From Flavobacteriaceae bacterium UBA1682 (GTDB lineage Bacteria > Bacteroidota > Bacteroidia > Flavobacteriales > Flavobacteriaceae), in assembly GCA_002320285.1 (NCBI GenBank), contig DCKE01000001.1, positions 62,001 to 126,000 of the forward strand: DNA of 64,000 nt, in the 5' to 3' direction. Position numbers and translations under genes: made by a program. The notes under the pieces were generated by a model, which saw nothing but the letters and a program-made list of their open reading frames with translations, was not told where the DNA came from and did no database searches. Shown here piece after piece: positions 1 to 7,407 of this stretch. Each line of letters begins with the position of its first letter. The stretch's first letter is position 1.

Positions 1-1189
1 TAACTTTTAAGTGTGCATTGATACCGGCCATCAATCCTTGAGAAGCAGCTTCCTCATACCCGGTGGTTCCGTTGATCTGCCCAGCGAAATATAAACCTTC
101 AACCAACTTGGTTTCTAACGTATGTTTTAATTGTGTAGGCGGAAAGTAATCATATTCGATAGCATAACCCGGTCTAAAAAACTTCACTTTCTCAAAACCT
201 ACCACCGAACGCAAAGCTTTAAACTGTACATCCTCTGGCAAAGAAGTCGAAAAACCGTTGATATAATACTCACAGGTTTTCCATCCCTCAGGTTCTACAA
301 AGATTTGATGACGATCTTTATCAGCAAATCTATTGATTTTATCTTCTATAGAAGGACAGTATCTCGGACCCAAACTTTTGATACGACCATTAAACATCGG
401 TGAACGATCAAAACCCTCACGCAACAAATCATGTACTTCTGGCGAAGTATAAGTCATATGACAATCGCGTTGTTCAACCAAAGGTTTTGTGATATCTAGA
501 TAAGAAAATTTAGCAGGATTAACATCACCCGGTTGCGGTTCCATTCTAGAAAAATCTAGTGAACGTCCATCAACACGTGGCGGGGTTCCCGTTTTCATTC
601 TACCAGAAGTGAATCCCATTTTTACCAAATCTTCTGTTATTCCAAACGAAGCACTCTCACCAGCTCTACCTCCTCCGAATTGTTTTTCACCAATATGAAT
701 CAAACCATTCAAAAAAGTACCGTTGGTCAATACAACAGATTTTGCTTTAATCACAATTCCCAAAGAAGTTTTCACTCCTACGATCTTATGATTTTCAACG
801 ATAATCCCAGAAATCATTTCCTGATAAAAATCTAAATTCTCTGTACCCTCCAACATCAATCTCCAGGTTTCAGCAAATCGCATTCGATCACTTTGAACAC
901 GTGGCGACCACATTGCCGGACCTTTTGATTTGTTCAACATCTTAAACTGAATGGCAGTTTGATCAGAAACAATTCCTGAATAACCACCTAGTGCATCAAT
1001 TTCCCGAACGATTTGACCTTTTGCAATTCCTCCCATTGCAGGATTACAAGACATTTGTGCAATGTTTTGTAAACTCATCGTAACCAATAAAGTTTTGGAT
1101 CCCATGTTCGCTGCTGCTGCTGCAGCTTCCGAACCGGCGTGTCCTCCACCTACAACGATCACATCATATATATCTTCAAATAAACTCAT
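1..1189 (-). CDS. mnmG: tRNA uridine-5-carboxymethylaminomethyl modification enzyme MnmG (GidA), 5' part
   Basis: The translated minus strand starts MSLFEDIYDVIVVGGGHAGS, with the GGGHAGS dinucleotide-binding loop of the FAD-binding MnmG family, followed by the family blocks CNPAMGGIAKG, GRMKTGTPPRVDGRS and LGPRYCPSIEDKI. MnmG works with the GTPase MnmE to install the (carboxymethyl)aminomethyl group on wobble uridine 34 of several tRNAs in the cytoplasm. About 396 codons are present; the C-terminal part lies left of the window edge (usual length about 620 residues). The start ATG at 1189-1187 directly abuts a parS-like palindrome, so the ribosome binding region and a ParB site coincide. ybeY lies upstream in the same direction, so the two may be cotranscribed away from the putative origin. 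Confidence 0.97.
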   Translation of the reverse strand, partial: MSLFEDIYDVIVVGGGHAGSEAAAAAANMGSKTLLVTMSLQNIAQMSCNPAMGGIAKGQIVREIDALGGYSGIVSDQTAIQFKMLNKSKGPAMWSPRVQSDRMRFAETWRLMLEGTENLDFYQEMISGIIVENHKIVGVKTSLGIVIKAKSVVLTNGTFLNGLIHIGEKQFGGGRAGESASFGITEDLVKMGFTSGRMKTGTPPRVDGRSLDFSRMEPQPGDVNPAKFSYLDITKPLVEQRDCHMTYTSPEVHDLLREGFDRSPMFNGRIKSLGPRYCPSIEDKINRFADKDRHQIFVEPEGWKTCEYYINGFSTSLPEDVQFKALRSVVGFEKVKFFRPGYAIEYDYFPPTQLKHTLETKLVEGLYFAGQINGTTGYEEAASQGLMAGINAHLKV

Positions 1190-1205
1190 TGTTTCACGTG
1201 GAACA
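1190..1205. other. parS-like ParB binding site 1
   Basis: TGTTTCACGTGGAACA is a 16-bp near-perfect palindrome (one mismatched pair) matching the conserved bacterial parS consensus TGTTNCACGTGNAACA. It touches the mnmG start codon. A second, perfect copy lies 48 bp to the right. Known role of such sites: loading of the ParB CTPase clamp for origin segregation. Confidence 0.85.
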
Positions 1206-1233
1206 TTTAATTAATAATTTTAAAAAAAGTGGT

Positions 1234-1653
1234 CTATTGTTCCACGTGGAACATCGACATTTTTTCATTTTCCTTTTGACGCATCATTATTTCATCACTT
1301 TCCGTCTTGTCTTTATAACCGCAATAATGTAAAACACCATGTGCCATCACCCGACGCAACTCTTCTAAAAATAATACCTCGTAATCCGATGCATTATCCC
1401 GAACACGCTCTATAGAAATAAACATATCTCCCGATATAACATCACCCGAACAATAATCAAAACTAATGATGTCCGTCAACGTATCGTGATCCAAATACGT
1501 CACATTGATCTGATGCAAATACGCATCATCACAAAAAATATAATTGATATCACCGACAACCAAACCTTCAGATCGAACCAGTTGCTCTATCCAAGAGGAA
1601 TAAACAATCTCATCATCCAATTTGAATTCACACTCATAATTAAAAGTAATCAT
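1234..1653 (-). CDS. ybeY: endoribonuclease YbeY (rRNA maturation factor)
   Basis: A 139-residue protein with the metal-binding signature HGVLHYCGYKD, the YbeY pattern H-G-x-L-H-x2-G-x-x-(H/D), plus the upstream family segment DHDTLTDIISFDY. YbeY is a zinc-dependent single-strand RNase involved in 16S rRNA 3' maturation and ribosome quality control. The reading frame is open for another 72 codons upstream, but that extension is Phe/Ile/Leu/Tyr-rich low-complexity AT sequence unlike the family, so I place the start at MITFNYECEF (ATG at 1653). The last six codons (M-F-H-V-E-Q) are encoded by the second parS palindrome. In this version the third metal ligand position reads K-D rather than D-H, which occurs in relatives of this phylum. 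Confidence 0.93.
   Translation of the reverse strand: MITFNYECEFKLDDEIVYSSWIEQLVRSEGLVVGDINYIFCDDAYLHQINVTYLDHDTLTDIISFDYCSGDVISGDMFISIERVRDNASDYEVLFLEELRRVMAHGVLHYCGYKDKTESDEIMMRQKENEKMSMFHVEQ
1238..1253. other. parS-like ParB binding site 2, inside the ybeY 3' end
   Basis: TGTTCCACGTGGAACA is a perfect 16-bp palindrome and an exact match to the parS consensus used by many bacteria. It lies wholly within the final codons of ybeY, which therefore end FHVEQ. With site 1 it forms a pair 48 bp apart beside the putative origin. Confidence 0.9.
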
Positions 1654-2898
1654 ACACAGGGAGTTAAATAGTAAACGTAAAGCCGACAAAGTTACGATGA
1701 AAAATAAAATTAAAGGAAACCTAAAATAAAAAAAAAACTTAAATAAAAAAATATATAATAATCTAATAATCAATATATTAAATATATAAAACCCAACTGA
1801 ATACAGTTTACAGCTCAAAATATAAAAAAATAGAGGTTCAATTGCTTTCACAAGTAGATTGTAACGCAAAAAATTACCTAGACCTCAAAATATTTACAAA
1901 CACCAATATAGGTTTTCAACAAAGTTAAGGTTGATAACTAAAATCAGACACCCTATTACAACTGTTGCATGCAGTACTACTATCCAAACGTTTTAATGTA
2001 CTACTACCCACCAAGCCTGGCTTACAGTTAAGCATTGCCTTAAAGATTCGCAGACATAAAGGATCCATTCAAGTAAAAAACTTTTTAACGAACTATACTT
2101 TTTACGAGTAAATCGTTCTAACAAGTATTAACACCCTAGGGTATCACAGCAAACTTATTATTGCGAACTTTGAATATGCATATTGATTCTCAAAATTAAA
2201 ATCTTCTCGAAGATCTAATTTTTCATTCAAACATTCGTTTTAATCCCTGTGTGGATTTATTTTAAATTCTGTTTTAGAATTGTTATCAACATTTATATAT
2301 AATAGAAAAAAAATATTTTTTAAAATTTAAATTTATTTCTTCTTCTTATTGTGTGTTAATAGCTACAATAACTTTTTGAGGAAAGTAGTCGTTACTGACT
2401 TGTCATTACTTATACACATTATTTAAAAAAGTATCTCATTGGTTTTAAGTGAAGTGTTGTAGTTATCAACAACTATTTATATTATTTTTAATAGTAAAAT
2501 TTTAATAAGTATTGTTGTTGATAACTGTTGATAACTTCAAATTTAGAACTGATAACAAAACAACAAATTTTAGAAACTAAATTTGGAATTCTAAATGACG
2601 ATTTGGATTAGGTTTTTTTTCTGAATAAACAAAAAAACCTTGTTGAATTCTATCCAAACTTATCAACATTTAATGTTAACATATAATTAACTGAGGGTTA
2701 AGCTCTTAGTGATTTGAATTAACATTGTTTTTTTGAGCTTTTTATAAGTGATGTATCGTGTTGATTCATAGTGTTTTATGTTTTTAAAAAGTCAAATAGC
2801 CTTGAAGTTACCTTTTAAGAGGATGGAAAATTGAAAATTAAAAAATCCATTTACTGCCAAGATTGTTAATCGTATATTTGTAAAAAATTATCAAGACC
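1654..2898. other. gene-free AT-rich region, candidate chromosomal replication origin (oriC)
   Basis: No plausible gene is found in these 1.2 kb. The region holds five exact TTATCAACA DnaA-box-like 9-mers: 2283-2291 (+), 2463-2471 (+), 2516-2524 (-), 2526-2534 (-) and 2660-2668 (+). There is also TTATACACA at 2410-2418 (fits TTATNCACA) and TTATCAACC at 1929-1937 (-). Two extremely AT-rich stretches, about 1715-1795 and 2291-2340, could be unwinding elements. A 9-bp direct repeat (GTACTACTA, 1974-1982 and 1998-2006) and the palindrome ACCCTAGGGT (2133-2142) are also present. Flanking mnmG/gidA and the two parS sites support an origin. The functional assignment is inference. Confidence 0.75.
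2873..2880 (+). promoter_or_regulatory. TAnnTTTG promoter element for gltX
   Basis: TATATTTG, 18 bp before the gltX ATG, matches the Bacteroidota -7 consensus TAnnTTTG. No clear -33 TTG partner is seen. Confidence 0.55.
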
Positions 2899-4410
2899 AT
2901 GTCAAATAATGTACGAGTGCGTTTTGCACCAAGTCCTACAGGACCTTTACATATAGGAGGTGTAAGAACCGCTTTATTTAATTATTTATTTGCAAAGAAA
3001 AATAAGGGTACCTTTTATCTTCGAATCGAAGACACCGATCAAAATAGATTTGTTCCTGGTGCTGAAGCTTATATTTTAGAAGCACTAGAATGGCTGGGAA
3101 TTTCACCAGATGAAACTATTGGAAAAAATGAAAAATTCGGACCTTATAGACAGAGTGAAAGAAAGGCTCTATATAAAGAGTATGCCGATCAATTGATTCA
3201 AAATGGATGGGCTTATTATGCTTTTGATACAGCTGCAGCCTTAGATCAGTTGAGAAAAGAAACGGAAGAAGCTGGAAATACTTTTATTTACAATCATACC
3301 AATAGAGAAATTTTAGAAACTTCTTTGCGTCTAAGCGCTGAGGAAGTTGCAGCTAAGATTCAAGCAGGTGATGAATTTGTTATTCGTTTTAAAACGCCGA
3401 CAGATCAGACTTTGCATTTGAATGATTTGATTCGCGGAGACATCAAGTTTGAAACCAATTTATTGGACGATAAAGTATTGTTTAAAAGTGATGGTATGCC
3501 TACTTACCATTTGGCTAATATAGTAGATGATCACTTGATGGAAACATCACATGTAATTCGCGGTGAAGAGTGGTTGCCTTCCCTACCCCTACATGAATTG
3601 TTGTATACGGCCTTCGGTTGGCAAGCTCCAAAGTTTGCACATCTGCCCTTGATTTTAAAACCGGTTGGTAACGGTAAATTATCTAAGAGAGATGGTGATA
3701 AGCTTGGATTTCCTGTATTTCCTTTAAATTGGACCGATCCTGTGTCTGGTGAACAATCATCGGGTTATAGAGAAAAGGGATTTTATCCTGAAACCGTTTT
3801 AAATTTTTTGGCACTACTGGGATGGAATGACGGTACAGATCAAGAAATTTTTTCACTAGATGAATTGATTGAAAAATTTGATTTATCAAGAGTACATAAG
3901 GCAGGAGCTAAATTTGATCCAGAAAAAAATAAATGGTTTAACCAGCATTATTTGAAATTGCAATCCGATAGTAGTTTGACACAAGAATTTCAAAAGGTAT
4001 TGGTCGAAAAGCAGATCACAGCTACGAATCAATATGTTGAAAAAGTGGTGGGATTAATTAAAGATAGAGCGACTTTCGTCAGTGATTTTTATGAGTTGAG
4101 CGATTTCTTTTTTGTTGCACCGACAACTTACGATGCTAAGGCTTTAAAAAATTGGAAAGAAGATACAGCTGCTTTAATGCAAAAAACTATAGCTGTTTTA
4201 GATACAATTGACGATTTTACTTCTGCTCATATCGAAACCACGGTTAAAGAATGGTTAACGGCTCAGGAGATTGGAATGGGTAAAGTGATGCAACCGTTGC
4301 GATTGAGTTTGGTAGGAGAATTAAAAGGCCCGCATTTATTTGATATTATTGAAATGTTAGGAAAAACAGAAACGATTTGTAGAATAAATAATGCAATAGC
4401 TAAAAATTAA
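2899..4410 (+). CDS. gltX: glutamate--tRNA ligase (GluRS)
   Basis: A 503-residue class I aminoacyl-tRNA synthetase that charges tRNA-Glu with glutamate in the cytoplasm. The HIGH-type motif HIGG lies at residues 18-21 in PSPTGPLHIGGVRTALFN, and the KMSKS-type loop KLSKR is at 260-264 followed by DGDKLGFP. LRIEDTDQNR, typical of bacterial GluRS, is at about 41-50. The length is normal for the Bacteroidota form, which carries an insertion after the KLSKR loop. A separate glnS lies 3 kb downstream, so this enzyme need not be the non-discriminating type. It is the first gene to the right of the putative origin and reads away from it. Confidence 0.97.
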   Translation: MSNNVRVRFAPSPTGPLHIGGVRTALFNYLFAKKNKGTFYLRIEDTDQNRFVPGAEAYILEALEWLGISPDETIGKNEKFGPYRQSERKALYKEYADQLIQNGWAYYAFDTAAALDQLRKETEEAGNTFIYNHTNREILETSLRLSAEEVAAKIQAGDEFVIRFKTPTDQTLHLNDLIRGDIKFETNLLDDKVLFKSDGMPTYHLANIVDDHLMETSHVIRGEEWLPSLPLHELLYTAFGWQAPKFAHLPLILKPVGNGKLSKRDGDKLGFPVFPLNWTDPVSGEQSSGYREKGFYPETVLNFLALLGWNDGTDQEIFSLDELIEKFDLSRVHKAGAKFDPEKNKWFNQHYLKLQSDSSLTQEFQKVLVEKQITATNQYVEKVVGLIKDRATFVSDFYELSDFFFVAPTTYDAKALKNWKEDTAALMQKTIAVLDTIDDFTSAHIETTVKEWLTAQEIGMGKVMQPLRLSLVGELKGPHLFDIIEMLGKTETICRINNAIAKN

Positions 4411-4471
4411 TTTTTTTGAAATTATAATATTTTTATATTAGCAATATATTAACATAAAAATATTATTGAAA

Positions 4472-5212
4472 ATGAAGAGATTTTTATTATTTACCTGTCT
4501 GATTGCTTTAGTATCGCTGAGCTCATGTAGTAGCGATGATAGCGATCCAGTGAATCCATTTAAAGACCTGGTTTTAACCGCTGATAATACGGGGATAGTT
4601 GTAGGAGAAACCGTAAAGTTTACCGTGACTGTGGACGGTAAGGAGATAACCGATGCGGATATTTATGTAAATGATGCTAAATCGGGTTATGAACATACCT
4701 TTAGAACCGTTGGAGTATATAGAGTAGTTGCAAAAAAAGCGAATGCGAACAACAGTAATACAGTTTCCGTATCGGTTACTGAGAATTCAGTAACGGAACC
4801 GGGGCCAGAACCTGGAAAAGATAGTAAGTTTTTAGGTAAATGGACGCCACAGGACATTAGCGTAAATTTTAATGGTATACCTGTTCCCGGTGGAGTTTTT
4901 GCGTATCCGCATCAAGAAAATTGTGATAAAGATACCGTGGAATTGTTAGCATCATATCAAGGAACATATACCTTGCATAGTGAAACTTGTCAAACGACCA
5001 AGCAAACACAAGCTTGGAAGGAAAACGGCAATAACATTGTAATTCCTATTATGGGAATTGAAATAGAGGCCAATGTTAAGGAAGTTAATGCAAACAATAT
5101 GATTATCGAAATCGATGTTTATGAATATAAAGCATTGGTTGATATCTTGATGCCAGAACTTTCACCTTTGATTGTAAAAGGCATGAAAGCCAACTTAAAA
5201 TTAGTTAAATAA
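4472..5212 (+). CDS. lipoprotein with Ig-like and lipocalin-like segments
   Basis: The protein begins MKRFLLFTCLIALVSLSSCSSDDSD, a signal peptide with a lipobox (LSSC) followed by an acidic S/D stretch, which in Bacteroidota often accompanies export to the outer membrane surface. Residues of about 30-105 look like a small beta-sandwich (VVGETVKFTVTVDGKEI, then a ...YRVVAKKANANNSNTVSVSV end). After a Pro/Glu linker comes FLGKWTPQDISV, the opening of lipocalin-like domains of this phylum. I start at ATG 4472; a TTG two codons upstream is less likely. No function can be assigned. It stands alone and is followed by a strong terminator. Confidence 0.85.
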   Translation: MKRFLLFTCLIALVSLSSCSSDDSDPVNPFKDLVLTADNTGIVVGETVKFTVTVDGKEITDADIYVNDAKSGYEHTFRTVGVYRVVAKKANANNSNTVSVSVTENSVTEPGPEPGKDSKFLGKWTPQDISVNFNGIPVPGGVFAYPHQENCDKDTVELLASYQGTYTLHSETCQTTKQTQAWKENGNNIVIPIMGIEIEANVKEVNANNMIIEIDVYEYKALVDILMPELSPLIVKGMKANLKLVK

Positions 5213-5245
5213 AAAAAAAATCCTGCGTAAGCGGGATTTTTTTTT
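5211..5245 (+). terminator. intrinsic terminator after the lipoprotein gene
   Basis: Stem TCCTGC / GCGGGA with a GTAA loop, flanked by a run of A on the left and nine T on the right. It begins at the lipoprotein stop codon. Confidence 0.85.
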
Positions 5246-5285
5246 ATACTTTGCGCATATTAATCTTTAATAACTGCTCTATATT

Positions 5286-6221
5286 ATGTTTTTACCCATT
5301 TTAGGATTTTTCCTTTTAGTACTTATTTTAACTTCCTTTTTTACTGTCAAACAACAATCGTCAGCGTTGGTAGAACGTTTTGGAAAGTTTAATAGCATCA
5401 GACATTCCGGTTTGCATTTTAAAATTCCGATTATCGATAGAATTGCGGGCAAAGTCAATCTTCGTATTCAGCAATTGGATGTGATTATTGAAACCAAAAC
5501 TAAGGATAACGTTTTTGTAAAATTGAAGGTATCGGTTCAGTTTAAAGTGATACAGGATAAGGTTTACGAAGCTTATTATAAATTGGAATATCCGCATGAT
5601 CAGATTACATCTTATGTTTTTGATGTGGTTCGTGCAGAGGTTCCGAAGTTAAAATTGGATGATGTATTCGAGCGTAAAGATGACGTTGCTGTCGCTGTAA
5701 AAAGAGAATTGAATGAGGCGATGACTACCTACGGTTATGATATCATCAATACTTTGATCACGGATATTGATCCGGATATACAGGTTAAAAACGCGATGAA
5801 TAGAATTAATGCTGCTGATCGTGAAAAAACAGCTGCGGAATATGAAGCTGAAGCAAGTAGAATTAGAATTGTTGCTAAAGCTAAGGCCGAAGCGGAATCG
5901 AAGCGTTTGCAGGGACAAGGTATTGCCGATCAACGTAGAGAAATCGCCAGAGGTTTAGTAGAGAGTGTTGATGTGTTGAATAAGGTAGGGATCAATTCAC
6001 AAGAGGCATCAGCTTTAATTGTTGTAACTCAACATTACGATACTTTACAAGCTATCGGAGCGGATAACAACTCGAATTTGATCTTGTTACCAAACTCTCC
6101 ACAGGCGGGTAGTGATATGCTTAATAATATGGTGGCTTCTTTTACAGCGAGTAATCAAGTTGGTGAAGCGATGAAAAGAGCTCCTAAGAAGAAAAAAGAT
6201 TCTTCTGAAGACGAATTATAG
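5286..6221 (+). CDS. SPFH/band 7 (stomatin/prohibitin-type) membrane protein
   Basis: A 311-residue protein with an N-terminal membrane segment (residues 1-20, hydrophobic with few charges), then an SPFH domain starting at KQQSSALVERFGKFNSIRHSGLHFKIP and continuing through RIQQLDVIIETKTKDNVFVKLKVSVQF. An Ala/Glu/Lys-rich helical region follows (DREKTAAEYEAEASRIRI). Such proteins form oligomeric scaffolds at the inner membrane and modulate partner proteases. No NfeD partner is adjacent. The final 15 residues are strongly basic then acidic. The gene appears monocistronic, with terminators on both sides. Confidence 0.93.
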   Translation: MFLPILGFFLLVLILTSFFTVKQQSSALVERFGKFNSIRHSGLHFKIPIIDRIAGKVNLRIQQLDVIIETKTKDNVFVKLKVSVQFKVIQDKVYEAYYKLEYPHDQITSYVFDVVRAEVPKLKLDDVFERKDDVAVAVKRELNEAMTTYGYDIINTLITDIDPDIQVKNAMNRINAADREKTAAEYEAEASRIRIVAKAKAEAESKRLQGQGIADQRREIARGLVESVDVLNKVGINSQEASALIVVTQHYDTLQAIGADNNSNLILLPNSPQAGSDMLNNMVASFTASNQVGEAMKRAPKKKKDSSEDEL

Positions 6222-6258
6222 ATATCAATTTAAAGTTGCTTAAATGCGCTTAAAACAT

Positions 6259-6290
6259 AAAAAACGCCTCGATATTCGAGGCGTTTTTGT
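6259..6290. terminator. bidirectional intrinsic terminator
   Basis: Perfect stem AACGCCTCGA / TCGAGGCGTT with A-run on the left and T-run on the right, between the convergent SPFH gene (+) and the minus-strand small protein gene. Confidence 0.9.
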
Positions 6291-6318
6291 ATTTAAGTTG
6301 GATTGTAACTATTTAATC

Positions 6319-6561
6319 TTAACTTTTTCGCTTAAAAATAAATTTTAACAAGGTAGTTAGAAGAAACGTTTGCACTCCATTAGAGTTTGAAACTATAGAA
6401 GCGACGGAGCCAAAGGTATTCCTGATGATTTTCATCGGCGTGAATGCGTCTTTTAAATCATCAATGGATTGAACCACTCGGTGGAATTCCAATTCTCTTT
6501 GTACATCAAGAATTTTTAATTCGTGATTGATTTCTTCTATAGAATTAAATTGTTTTTTCAT
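6319..6561 (-). CDS. small conserved protein of the YtxH/holin module
   Basis: An 80-residue protein that begins MKKQFNSIEEINHELKILDVQRELEF, a charged helix, and ends in a hydrophobic segment and basic tail (FLLTTLLKFIFKRKS). From memory it resembles DUF6327-type proteins that accompany YtxH and holin-superfamily genes in Flavobacteriia; this was not checked. It sits 9 bp after the holin-like gene and is the last gene of a three-gene minus-strand unit. It is probably a peripheral or single-pass membrane component. Function unknown. Confidence 0.8.
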   Translation of the reverse strand: MKKQFNSIEEINHELKILDVQRELEFHRVVQSIDDLKDAFTPMKIIRNTFGSVASIVSNSNGVQTFLLTTLLKFIFKRKS

Positions 6562-6570
6562 CAGTATGGT

Positions 6571-6921
6571 TTAGTCGTTAAAGAAAATATCTGAGAATTT
6601 TCTAATTAAGGGTTTTTCAATAATAACATTTTTGTAATAGTAAATTACAAAACTCAAGATTAAATAAACACCTCCTACAATTAAAAAACCCAGAGTAAAA
6701 CTTTCAAGCGCTTTACCAATAGCAAAAGCGGCAGCAATGGAAATAAACAACAGGGTTAGCATAGAGAATAAGCTCAATAAAAAAACTTTAAGCATAAAGC
6801 TCGTAGCCTTAGTAATAACCTTGAATCCCCACAATTGGTAAAATTCAATGTTACTATCAAGAAATGCTTTTGCATTGCTCTTAATATCCCTGATGTCTTC
6901 TTTTACTTCGTCAAATGCCAT
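6571..6921 (-). CDS. phage holin family (superfamily III-like) membrane protein
   Basis: A 116-residue protein with an N-terminal amphipathic helix (EVKEDIRDIKSNAKAFLDSNIEFYQLW) and two transmembrane helices (about residues 43-65, VFLLSLFSMLTLLFISIAAA, and 74-93, LGFLIVGGVYLILSFVIYYY). This is the layout of the Actinobacterial holin-X / holin 3-6 family found in many non-phage loci. Despite the name there is no phage context here. It lies 11 bp downstream of the YtxH gene and 9 bp upstream of the 80-residue protein, so the three are probably cotranscribed, likely as an envelope-stress module. Confidence 0.85.
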   Translation of the reverse strand: MAFDEVKEDIRDIKSNAKAFLDSNIEFYQLWGFKVITKATSFMLKVFLLSLFSMLTLLFISIAAAFAIGKALESFTLGFLIVGGVYLILSFVIYYYKNVIIEKPLIRKFSDIFFND

Positions 6922-6932
6922 ATCAATTGTTA

Positions 6933-7268
6933 TTATTTAGCGTTAGCTGCTTTGCTAGCTTCTTTTTTTAATTCAGCTAGTTTTTTCTCTAAAGCCGAGA
7001 TAACATCTTCCGATTTTTTTCCTGTCGTTGAAATCAATTCTTCAAAACCCTCTTCGAAATCGTGTTTTTTTCTTTCAACTACACCTTTTACTTGTTTTTT
7101 TAGTTCGTCAATTTTATCAGACAAACCATCTTTAGATTGGCTAAAACCCTTTTTAAGTTTTTTTCTCATTTTTGTTCCTTCTTCAGGAGCAAACAACATT
7201 CCTAATCCAGCTCCAACTGCGGCACCAGCTAGTACTGCAATAAATGTATTTCCTAATTGATTTGACAT
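6933..7268 (-). CDS. YtxH domain-containing protein
   Basis: A 111-residue protein starting MSNQLGNTFIAVLAGAAVGA, then GLGMLFAPEEGTKMRKKL: a Gly/Ala-rich membrane-anchoring hairpin followed by the APEEG-x-x-x-R-K signature of YtxH (PF12732). The rest is a Lys/Glu-rich helix likely to form a coiled coil and ends in an Ala/Lys tail. Members are general-stress proteins of unknown biochemical role. It is the first gene of a three-gene minus-strand unit. A 15-bp inverted repeat (TTAACTA-C-TAGTTAA) lies at 7330-7344 upstream. Confidence 0.9.
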   Translation of the reverse strand: MSNQLGNTFIAVLAGAAVGAGLGMLFAPEEGTKMRKKLKKGFSQSKDGLSDKIDELKKQVKGVVERKKHDFEEGFEELISTTGKKSEDVISALEKKLAELKKEASKAANAK

Positions 7269-7329
7269 AACAATTTGTTTTTTTGATTAATAATATTATA
7301 AATCTAAACAGAATCTTTCAATTTTAGTG

Positions 7330-7344
7330 TTAACTACTAGTTAA
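7330..7344. repeat. short inverted repeat upstream of the YtxH operon
   Basis: TTAACTA, a single C, then TAGTTAA: a near-perfect dyad about 60 bp upstream of the YtxH start. It lacks the flanking T-run of a terminator in the minus direction and could be an operator. Function is unproven. Confidence 0.35.
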
Positions 7345-7407
7345 AAAAACAAAACATATTGGTTATAGAACGAATTCAACGGTAAAATACTTAAAATACG
7401 ATTGAAT

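Noticed and set aside
131..403. 90-residue plus-strand open frame at the left edge
   Set aside because: It lies antisense within mnmG, whose protein motifs are clear on the minus strand.
541..910. Additional parS-like sites from CACGTG cores inside mnmG
   Set aside because: The flanking bases (AACACGTGGC, GAACACGTGGCG) do not form the 16-bp palindrome.
1654..1869. N-terminal extension of ybeY (72 codons, including a strongly hydrophobic stretch)
   Set aside because: The extension is AT-rich low-complexity sequence in the origin region and does not match the YbeY family.
6571..6921. Prophage remnant suggested by the holin-type gene
   Set aside because: No endolysin, capsid or integrase nearby; this family is common in chromosomal stress operons.
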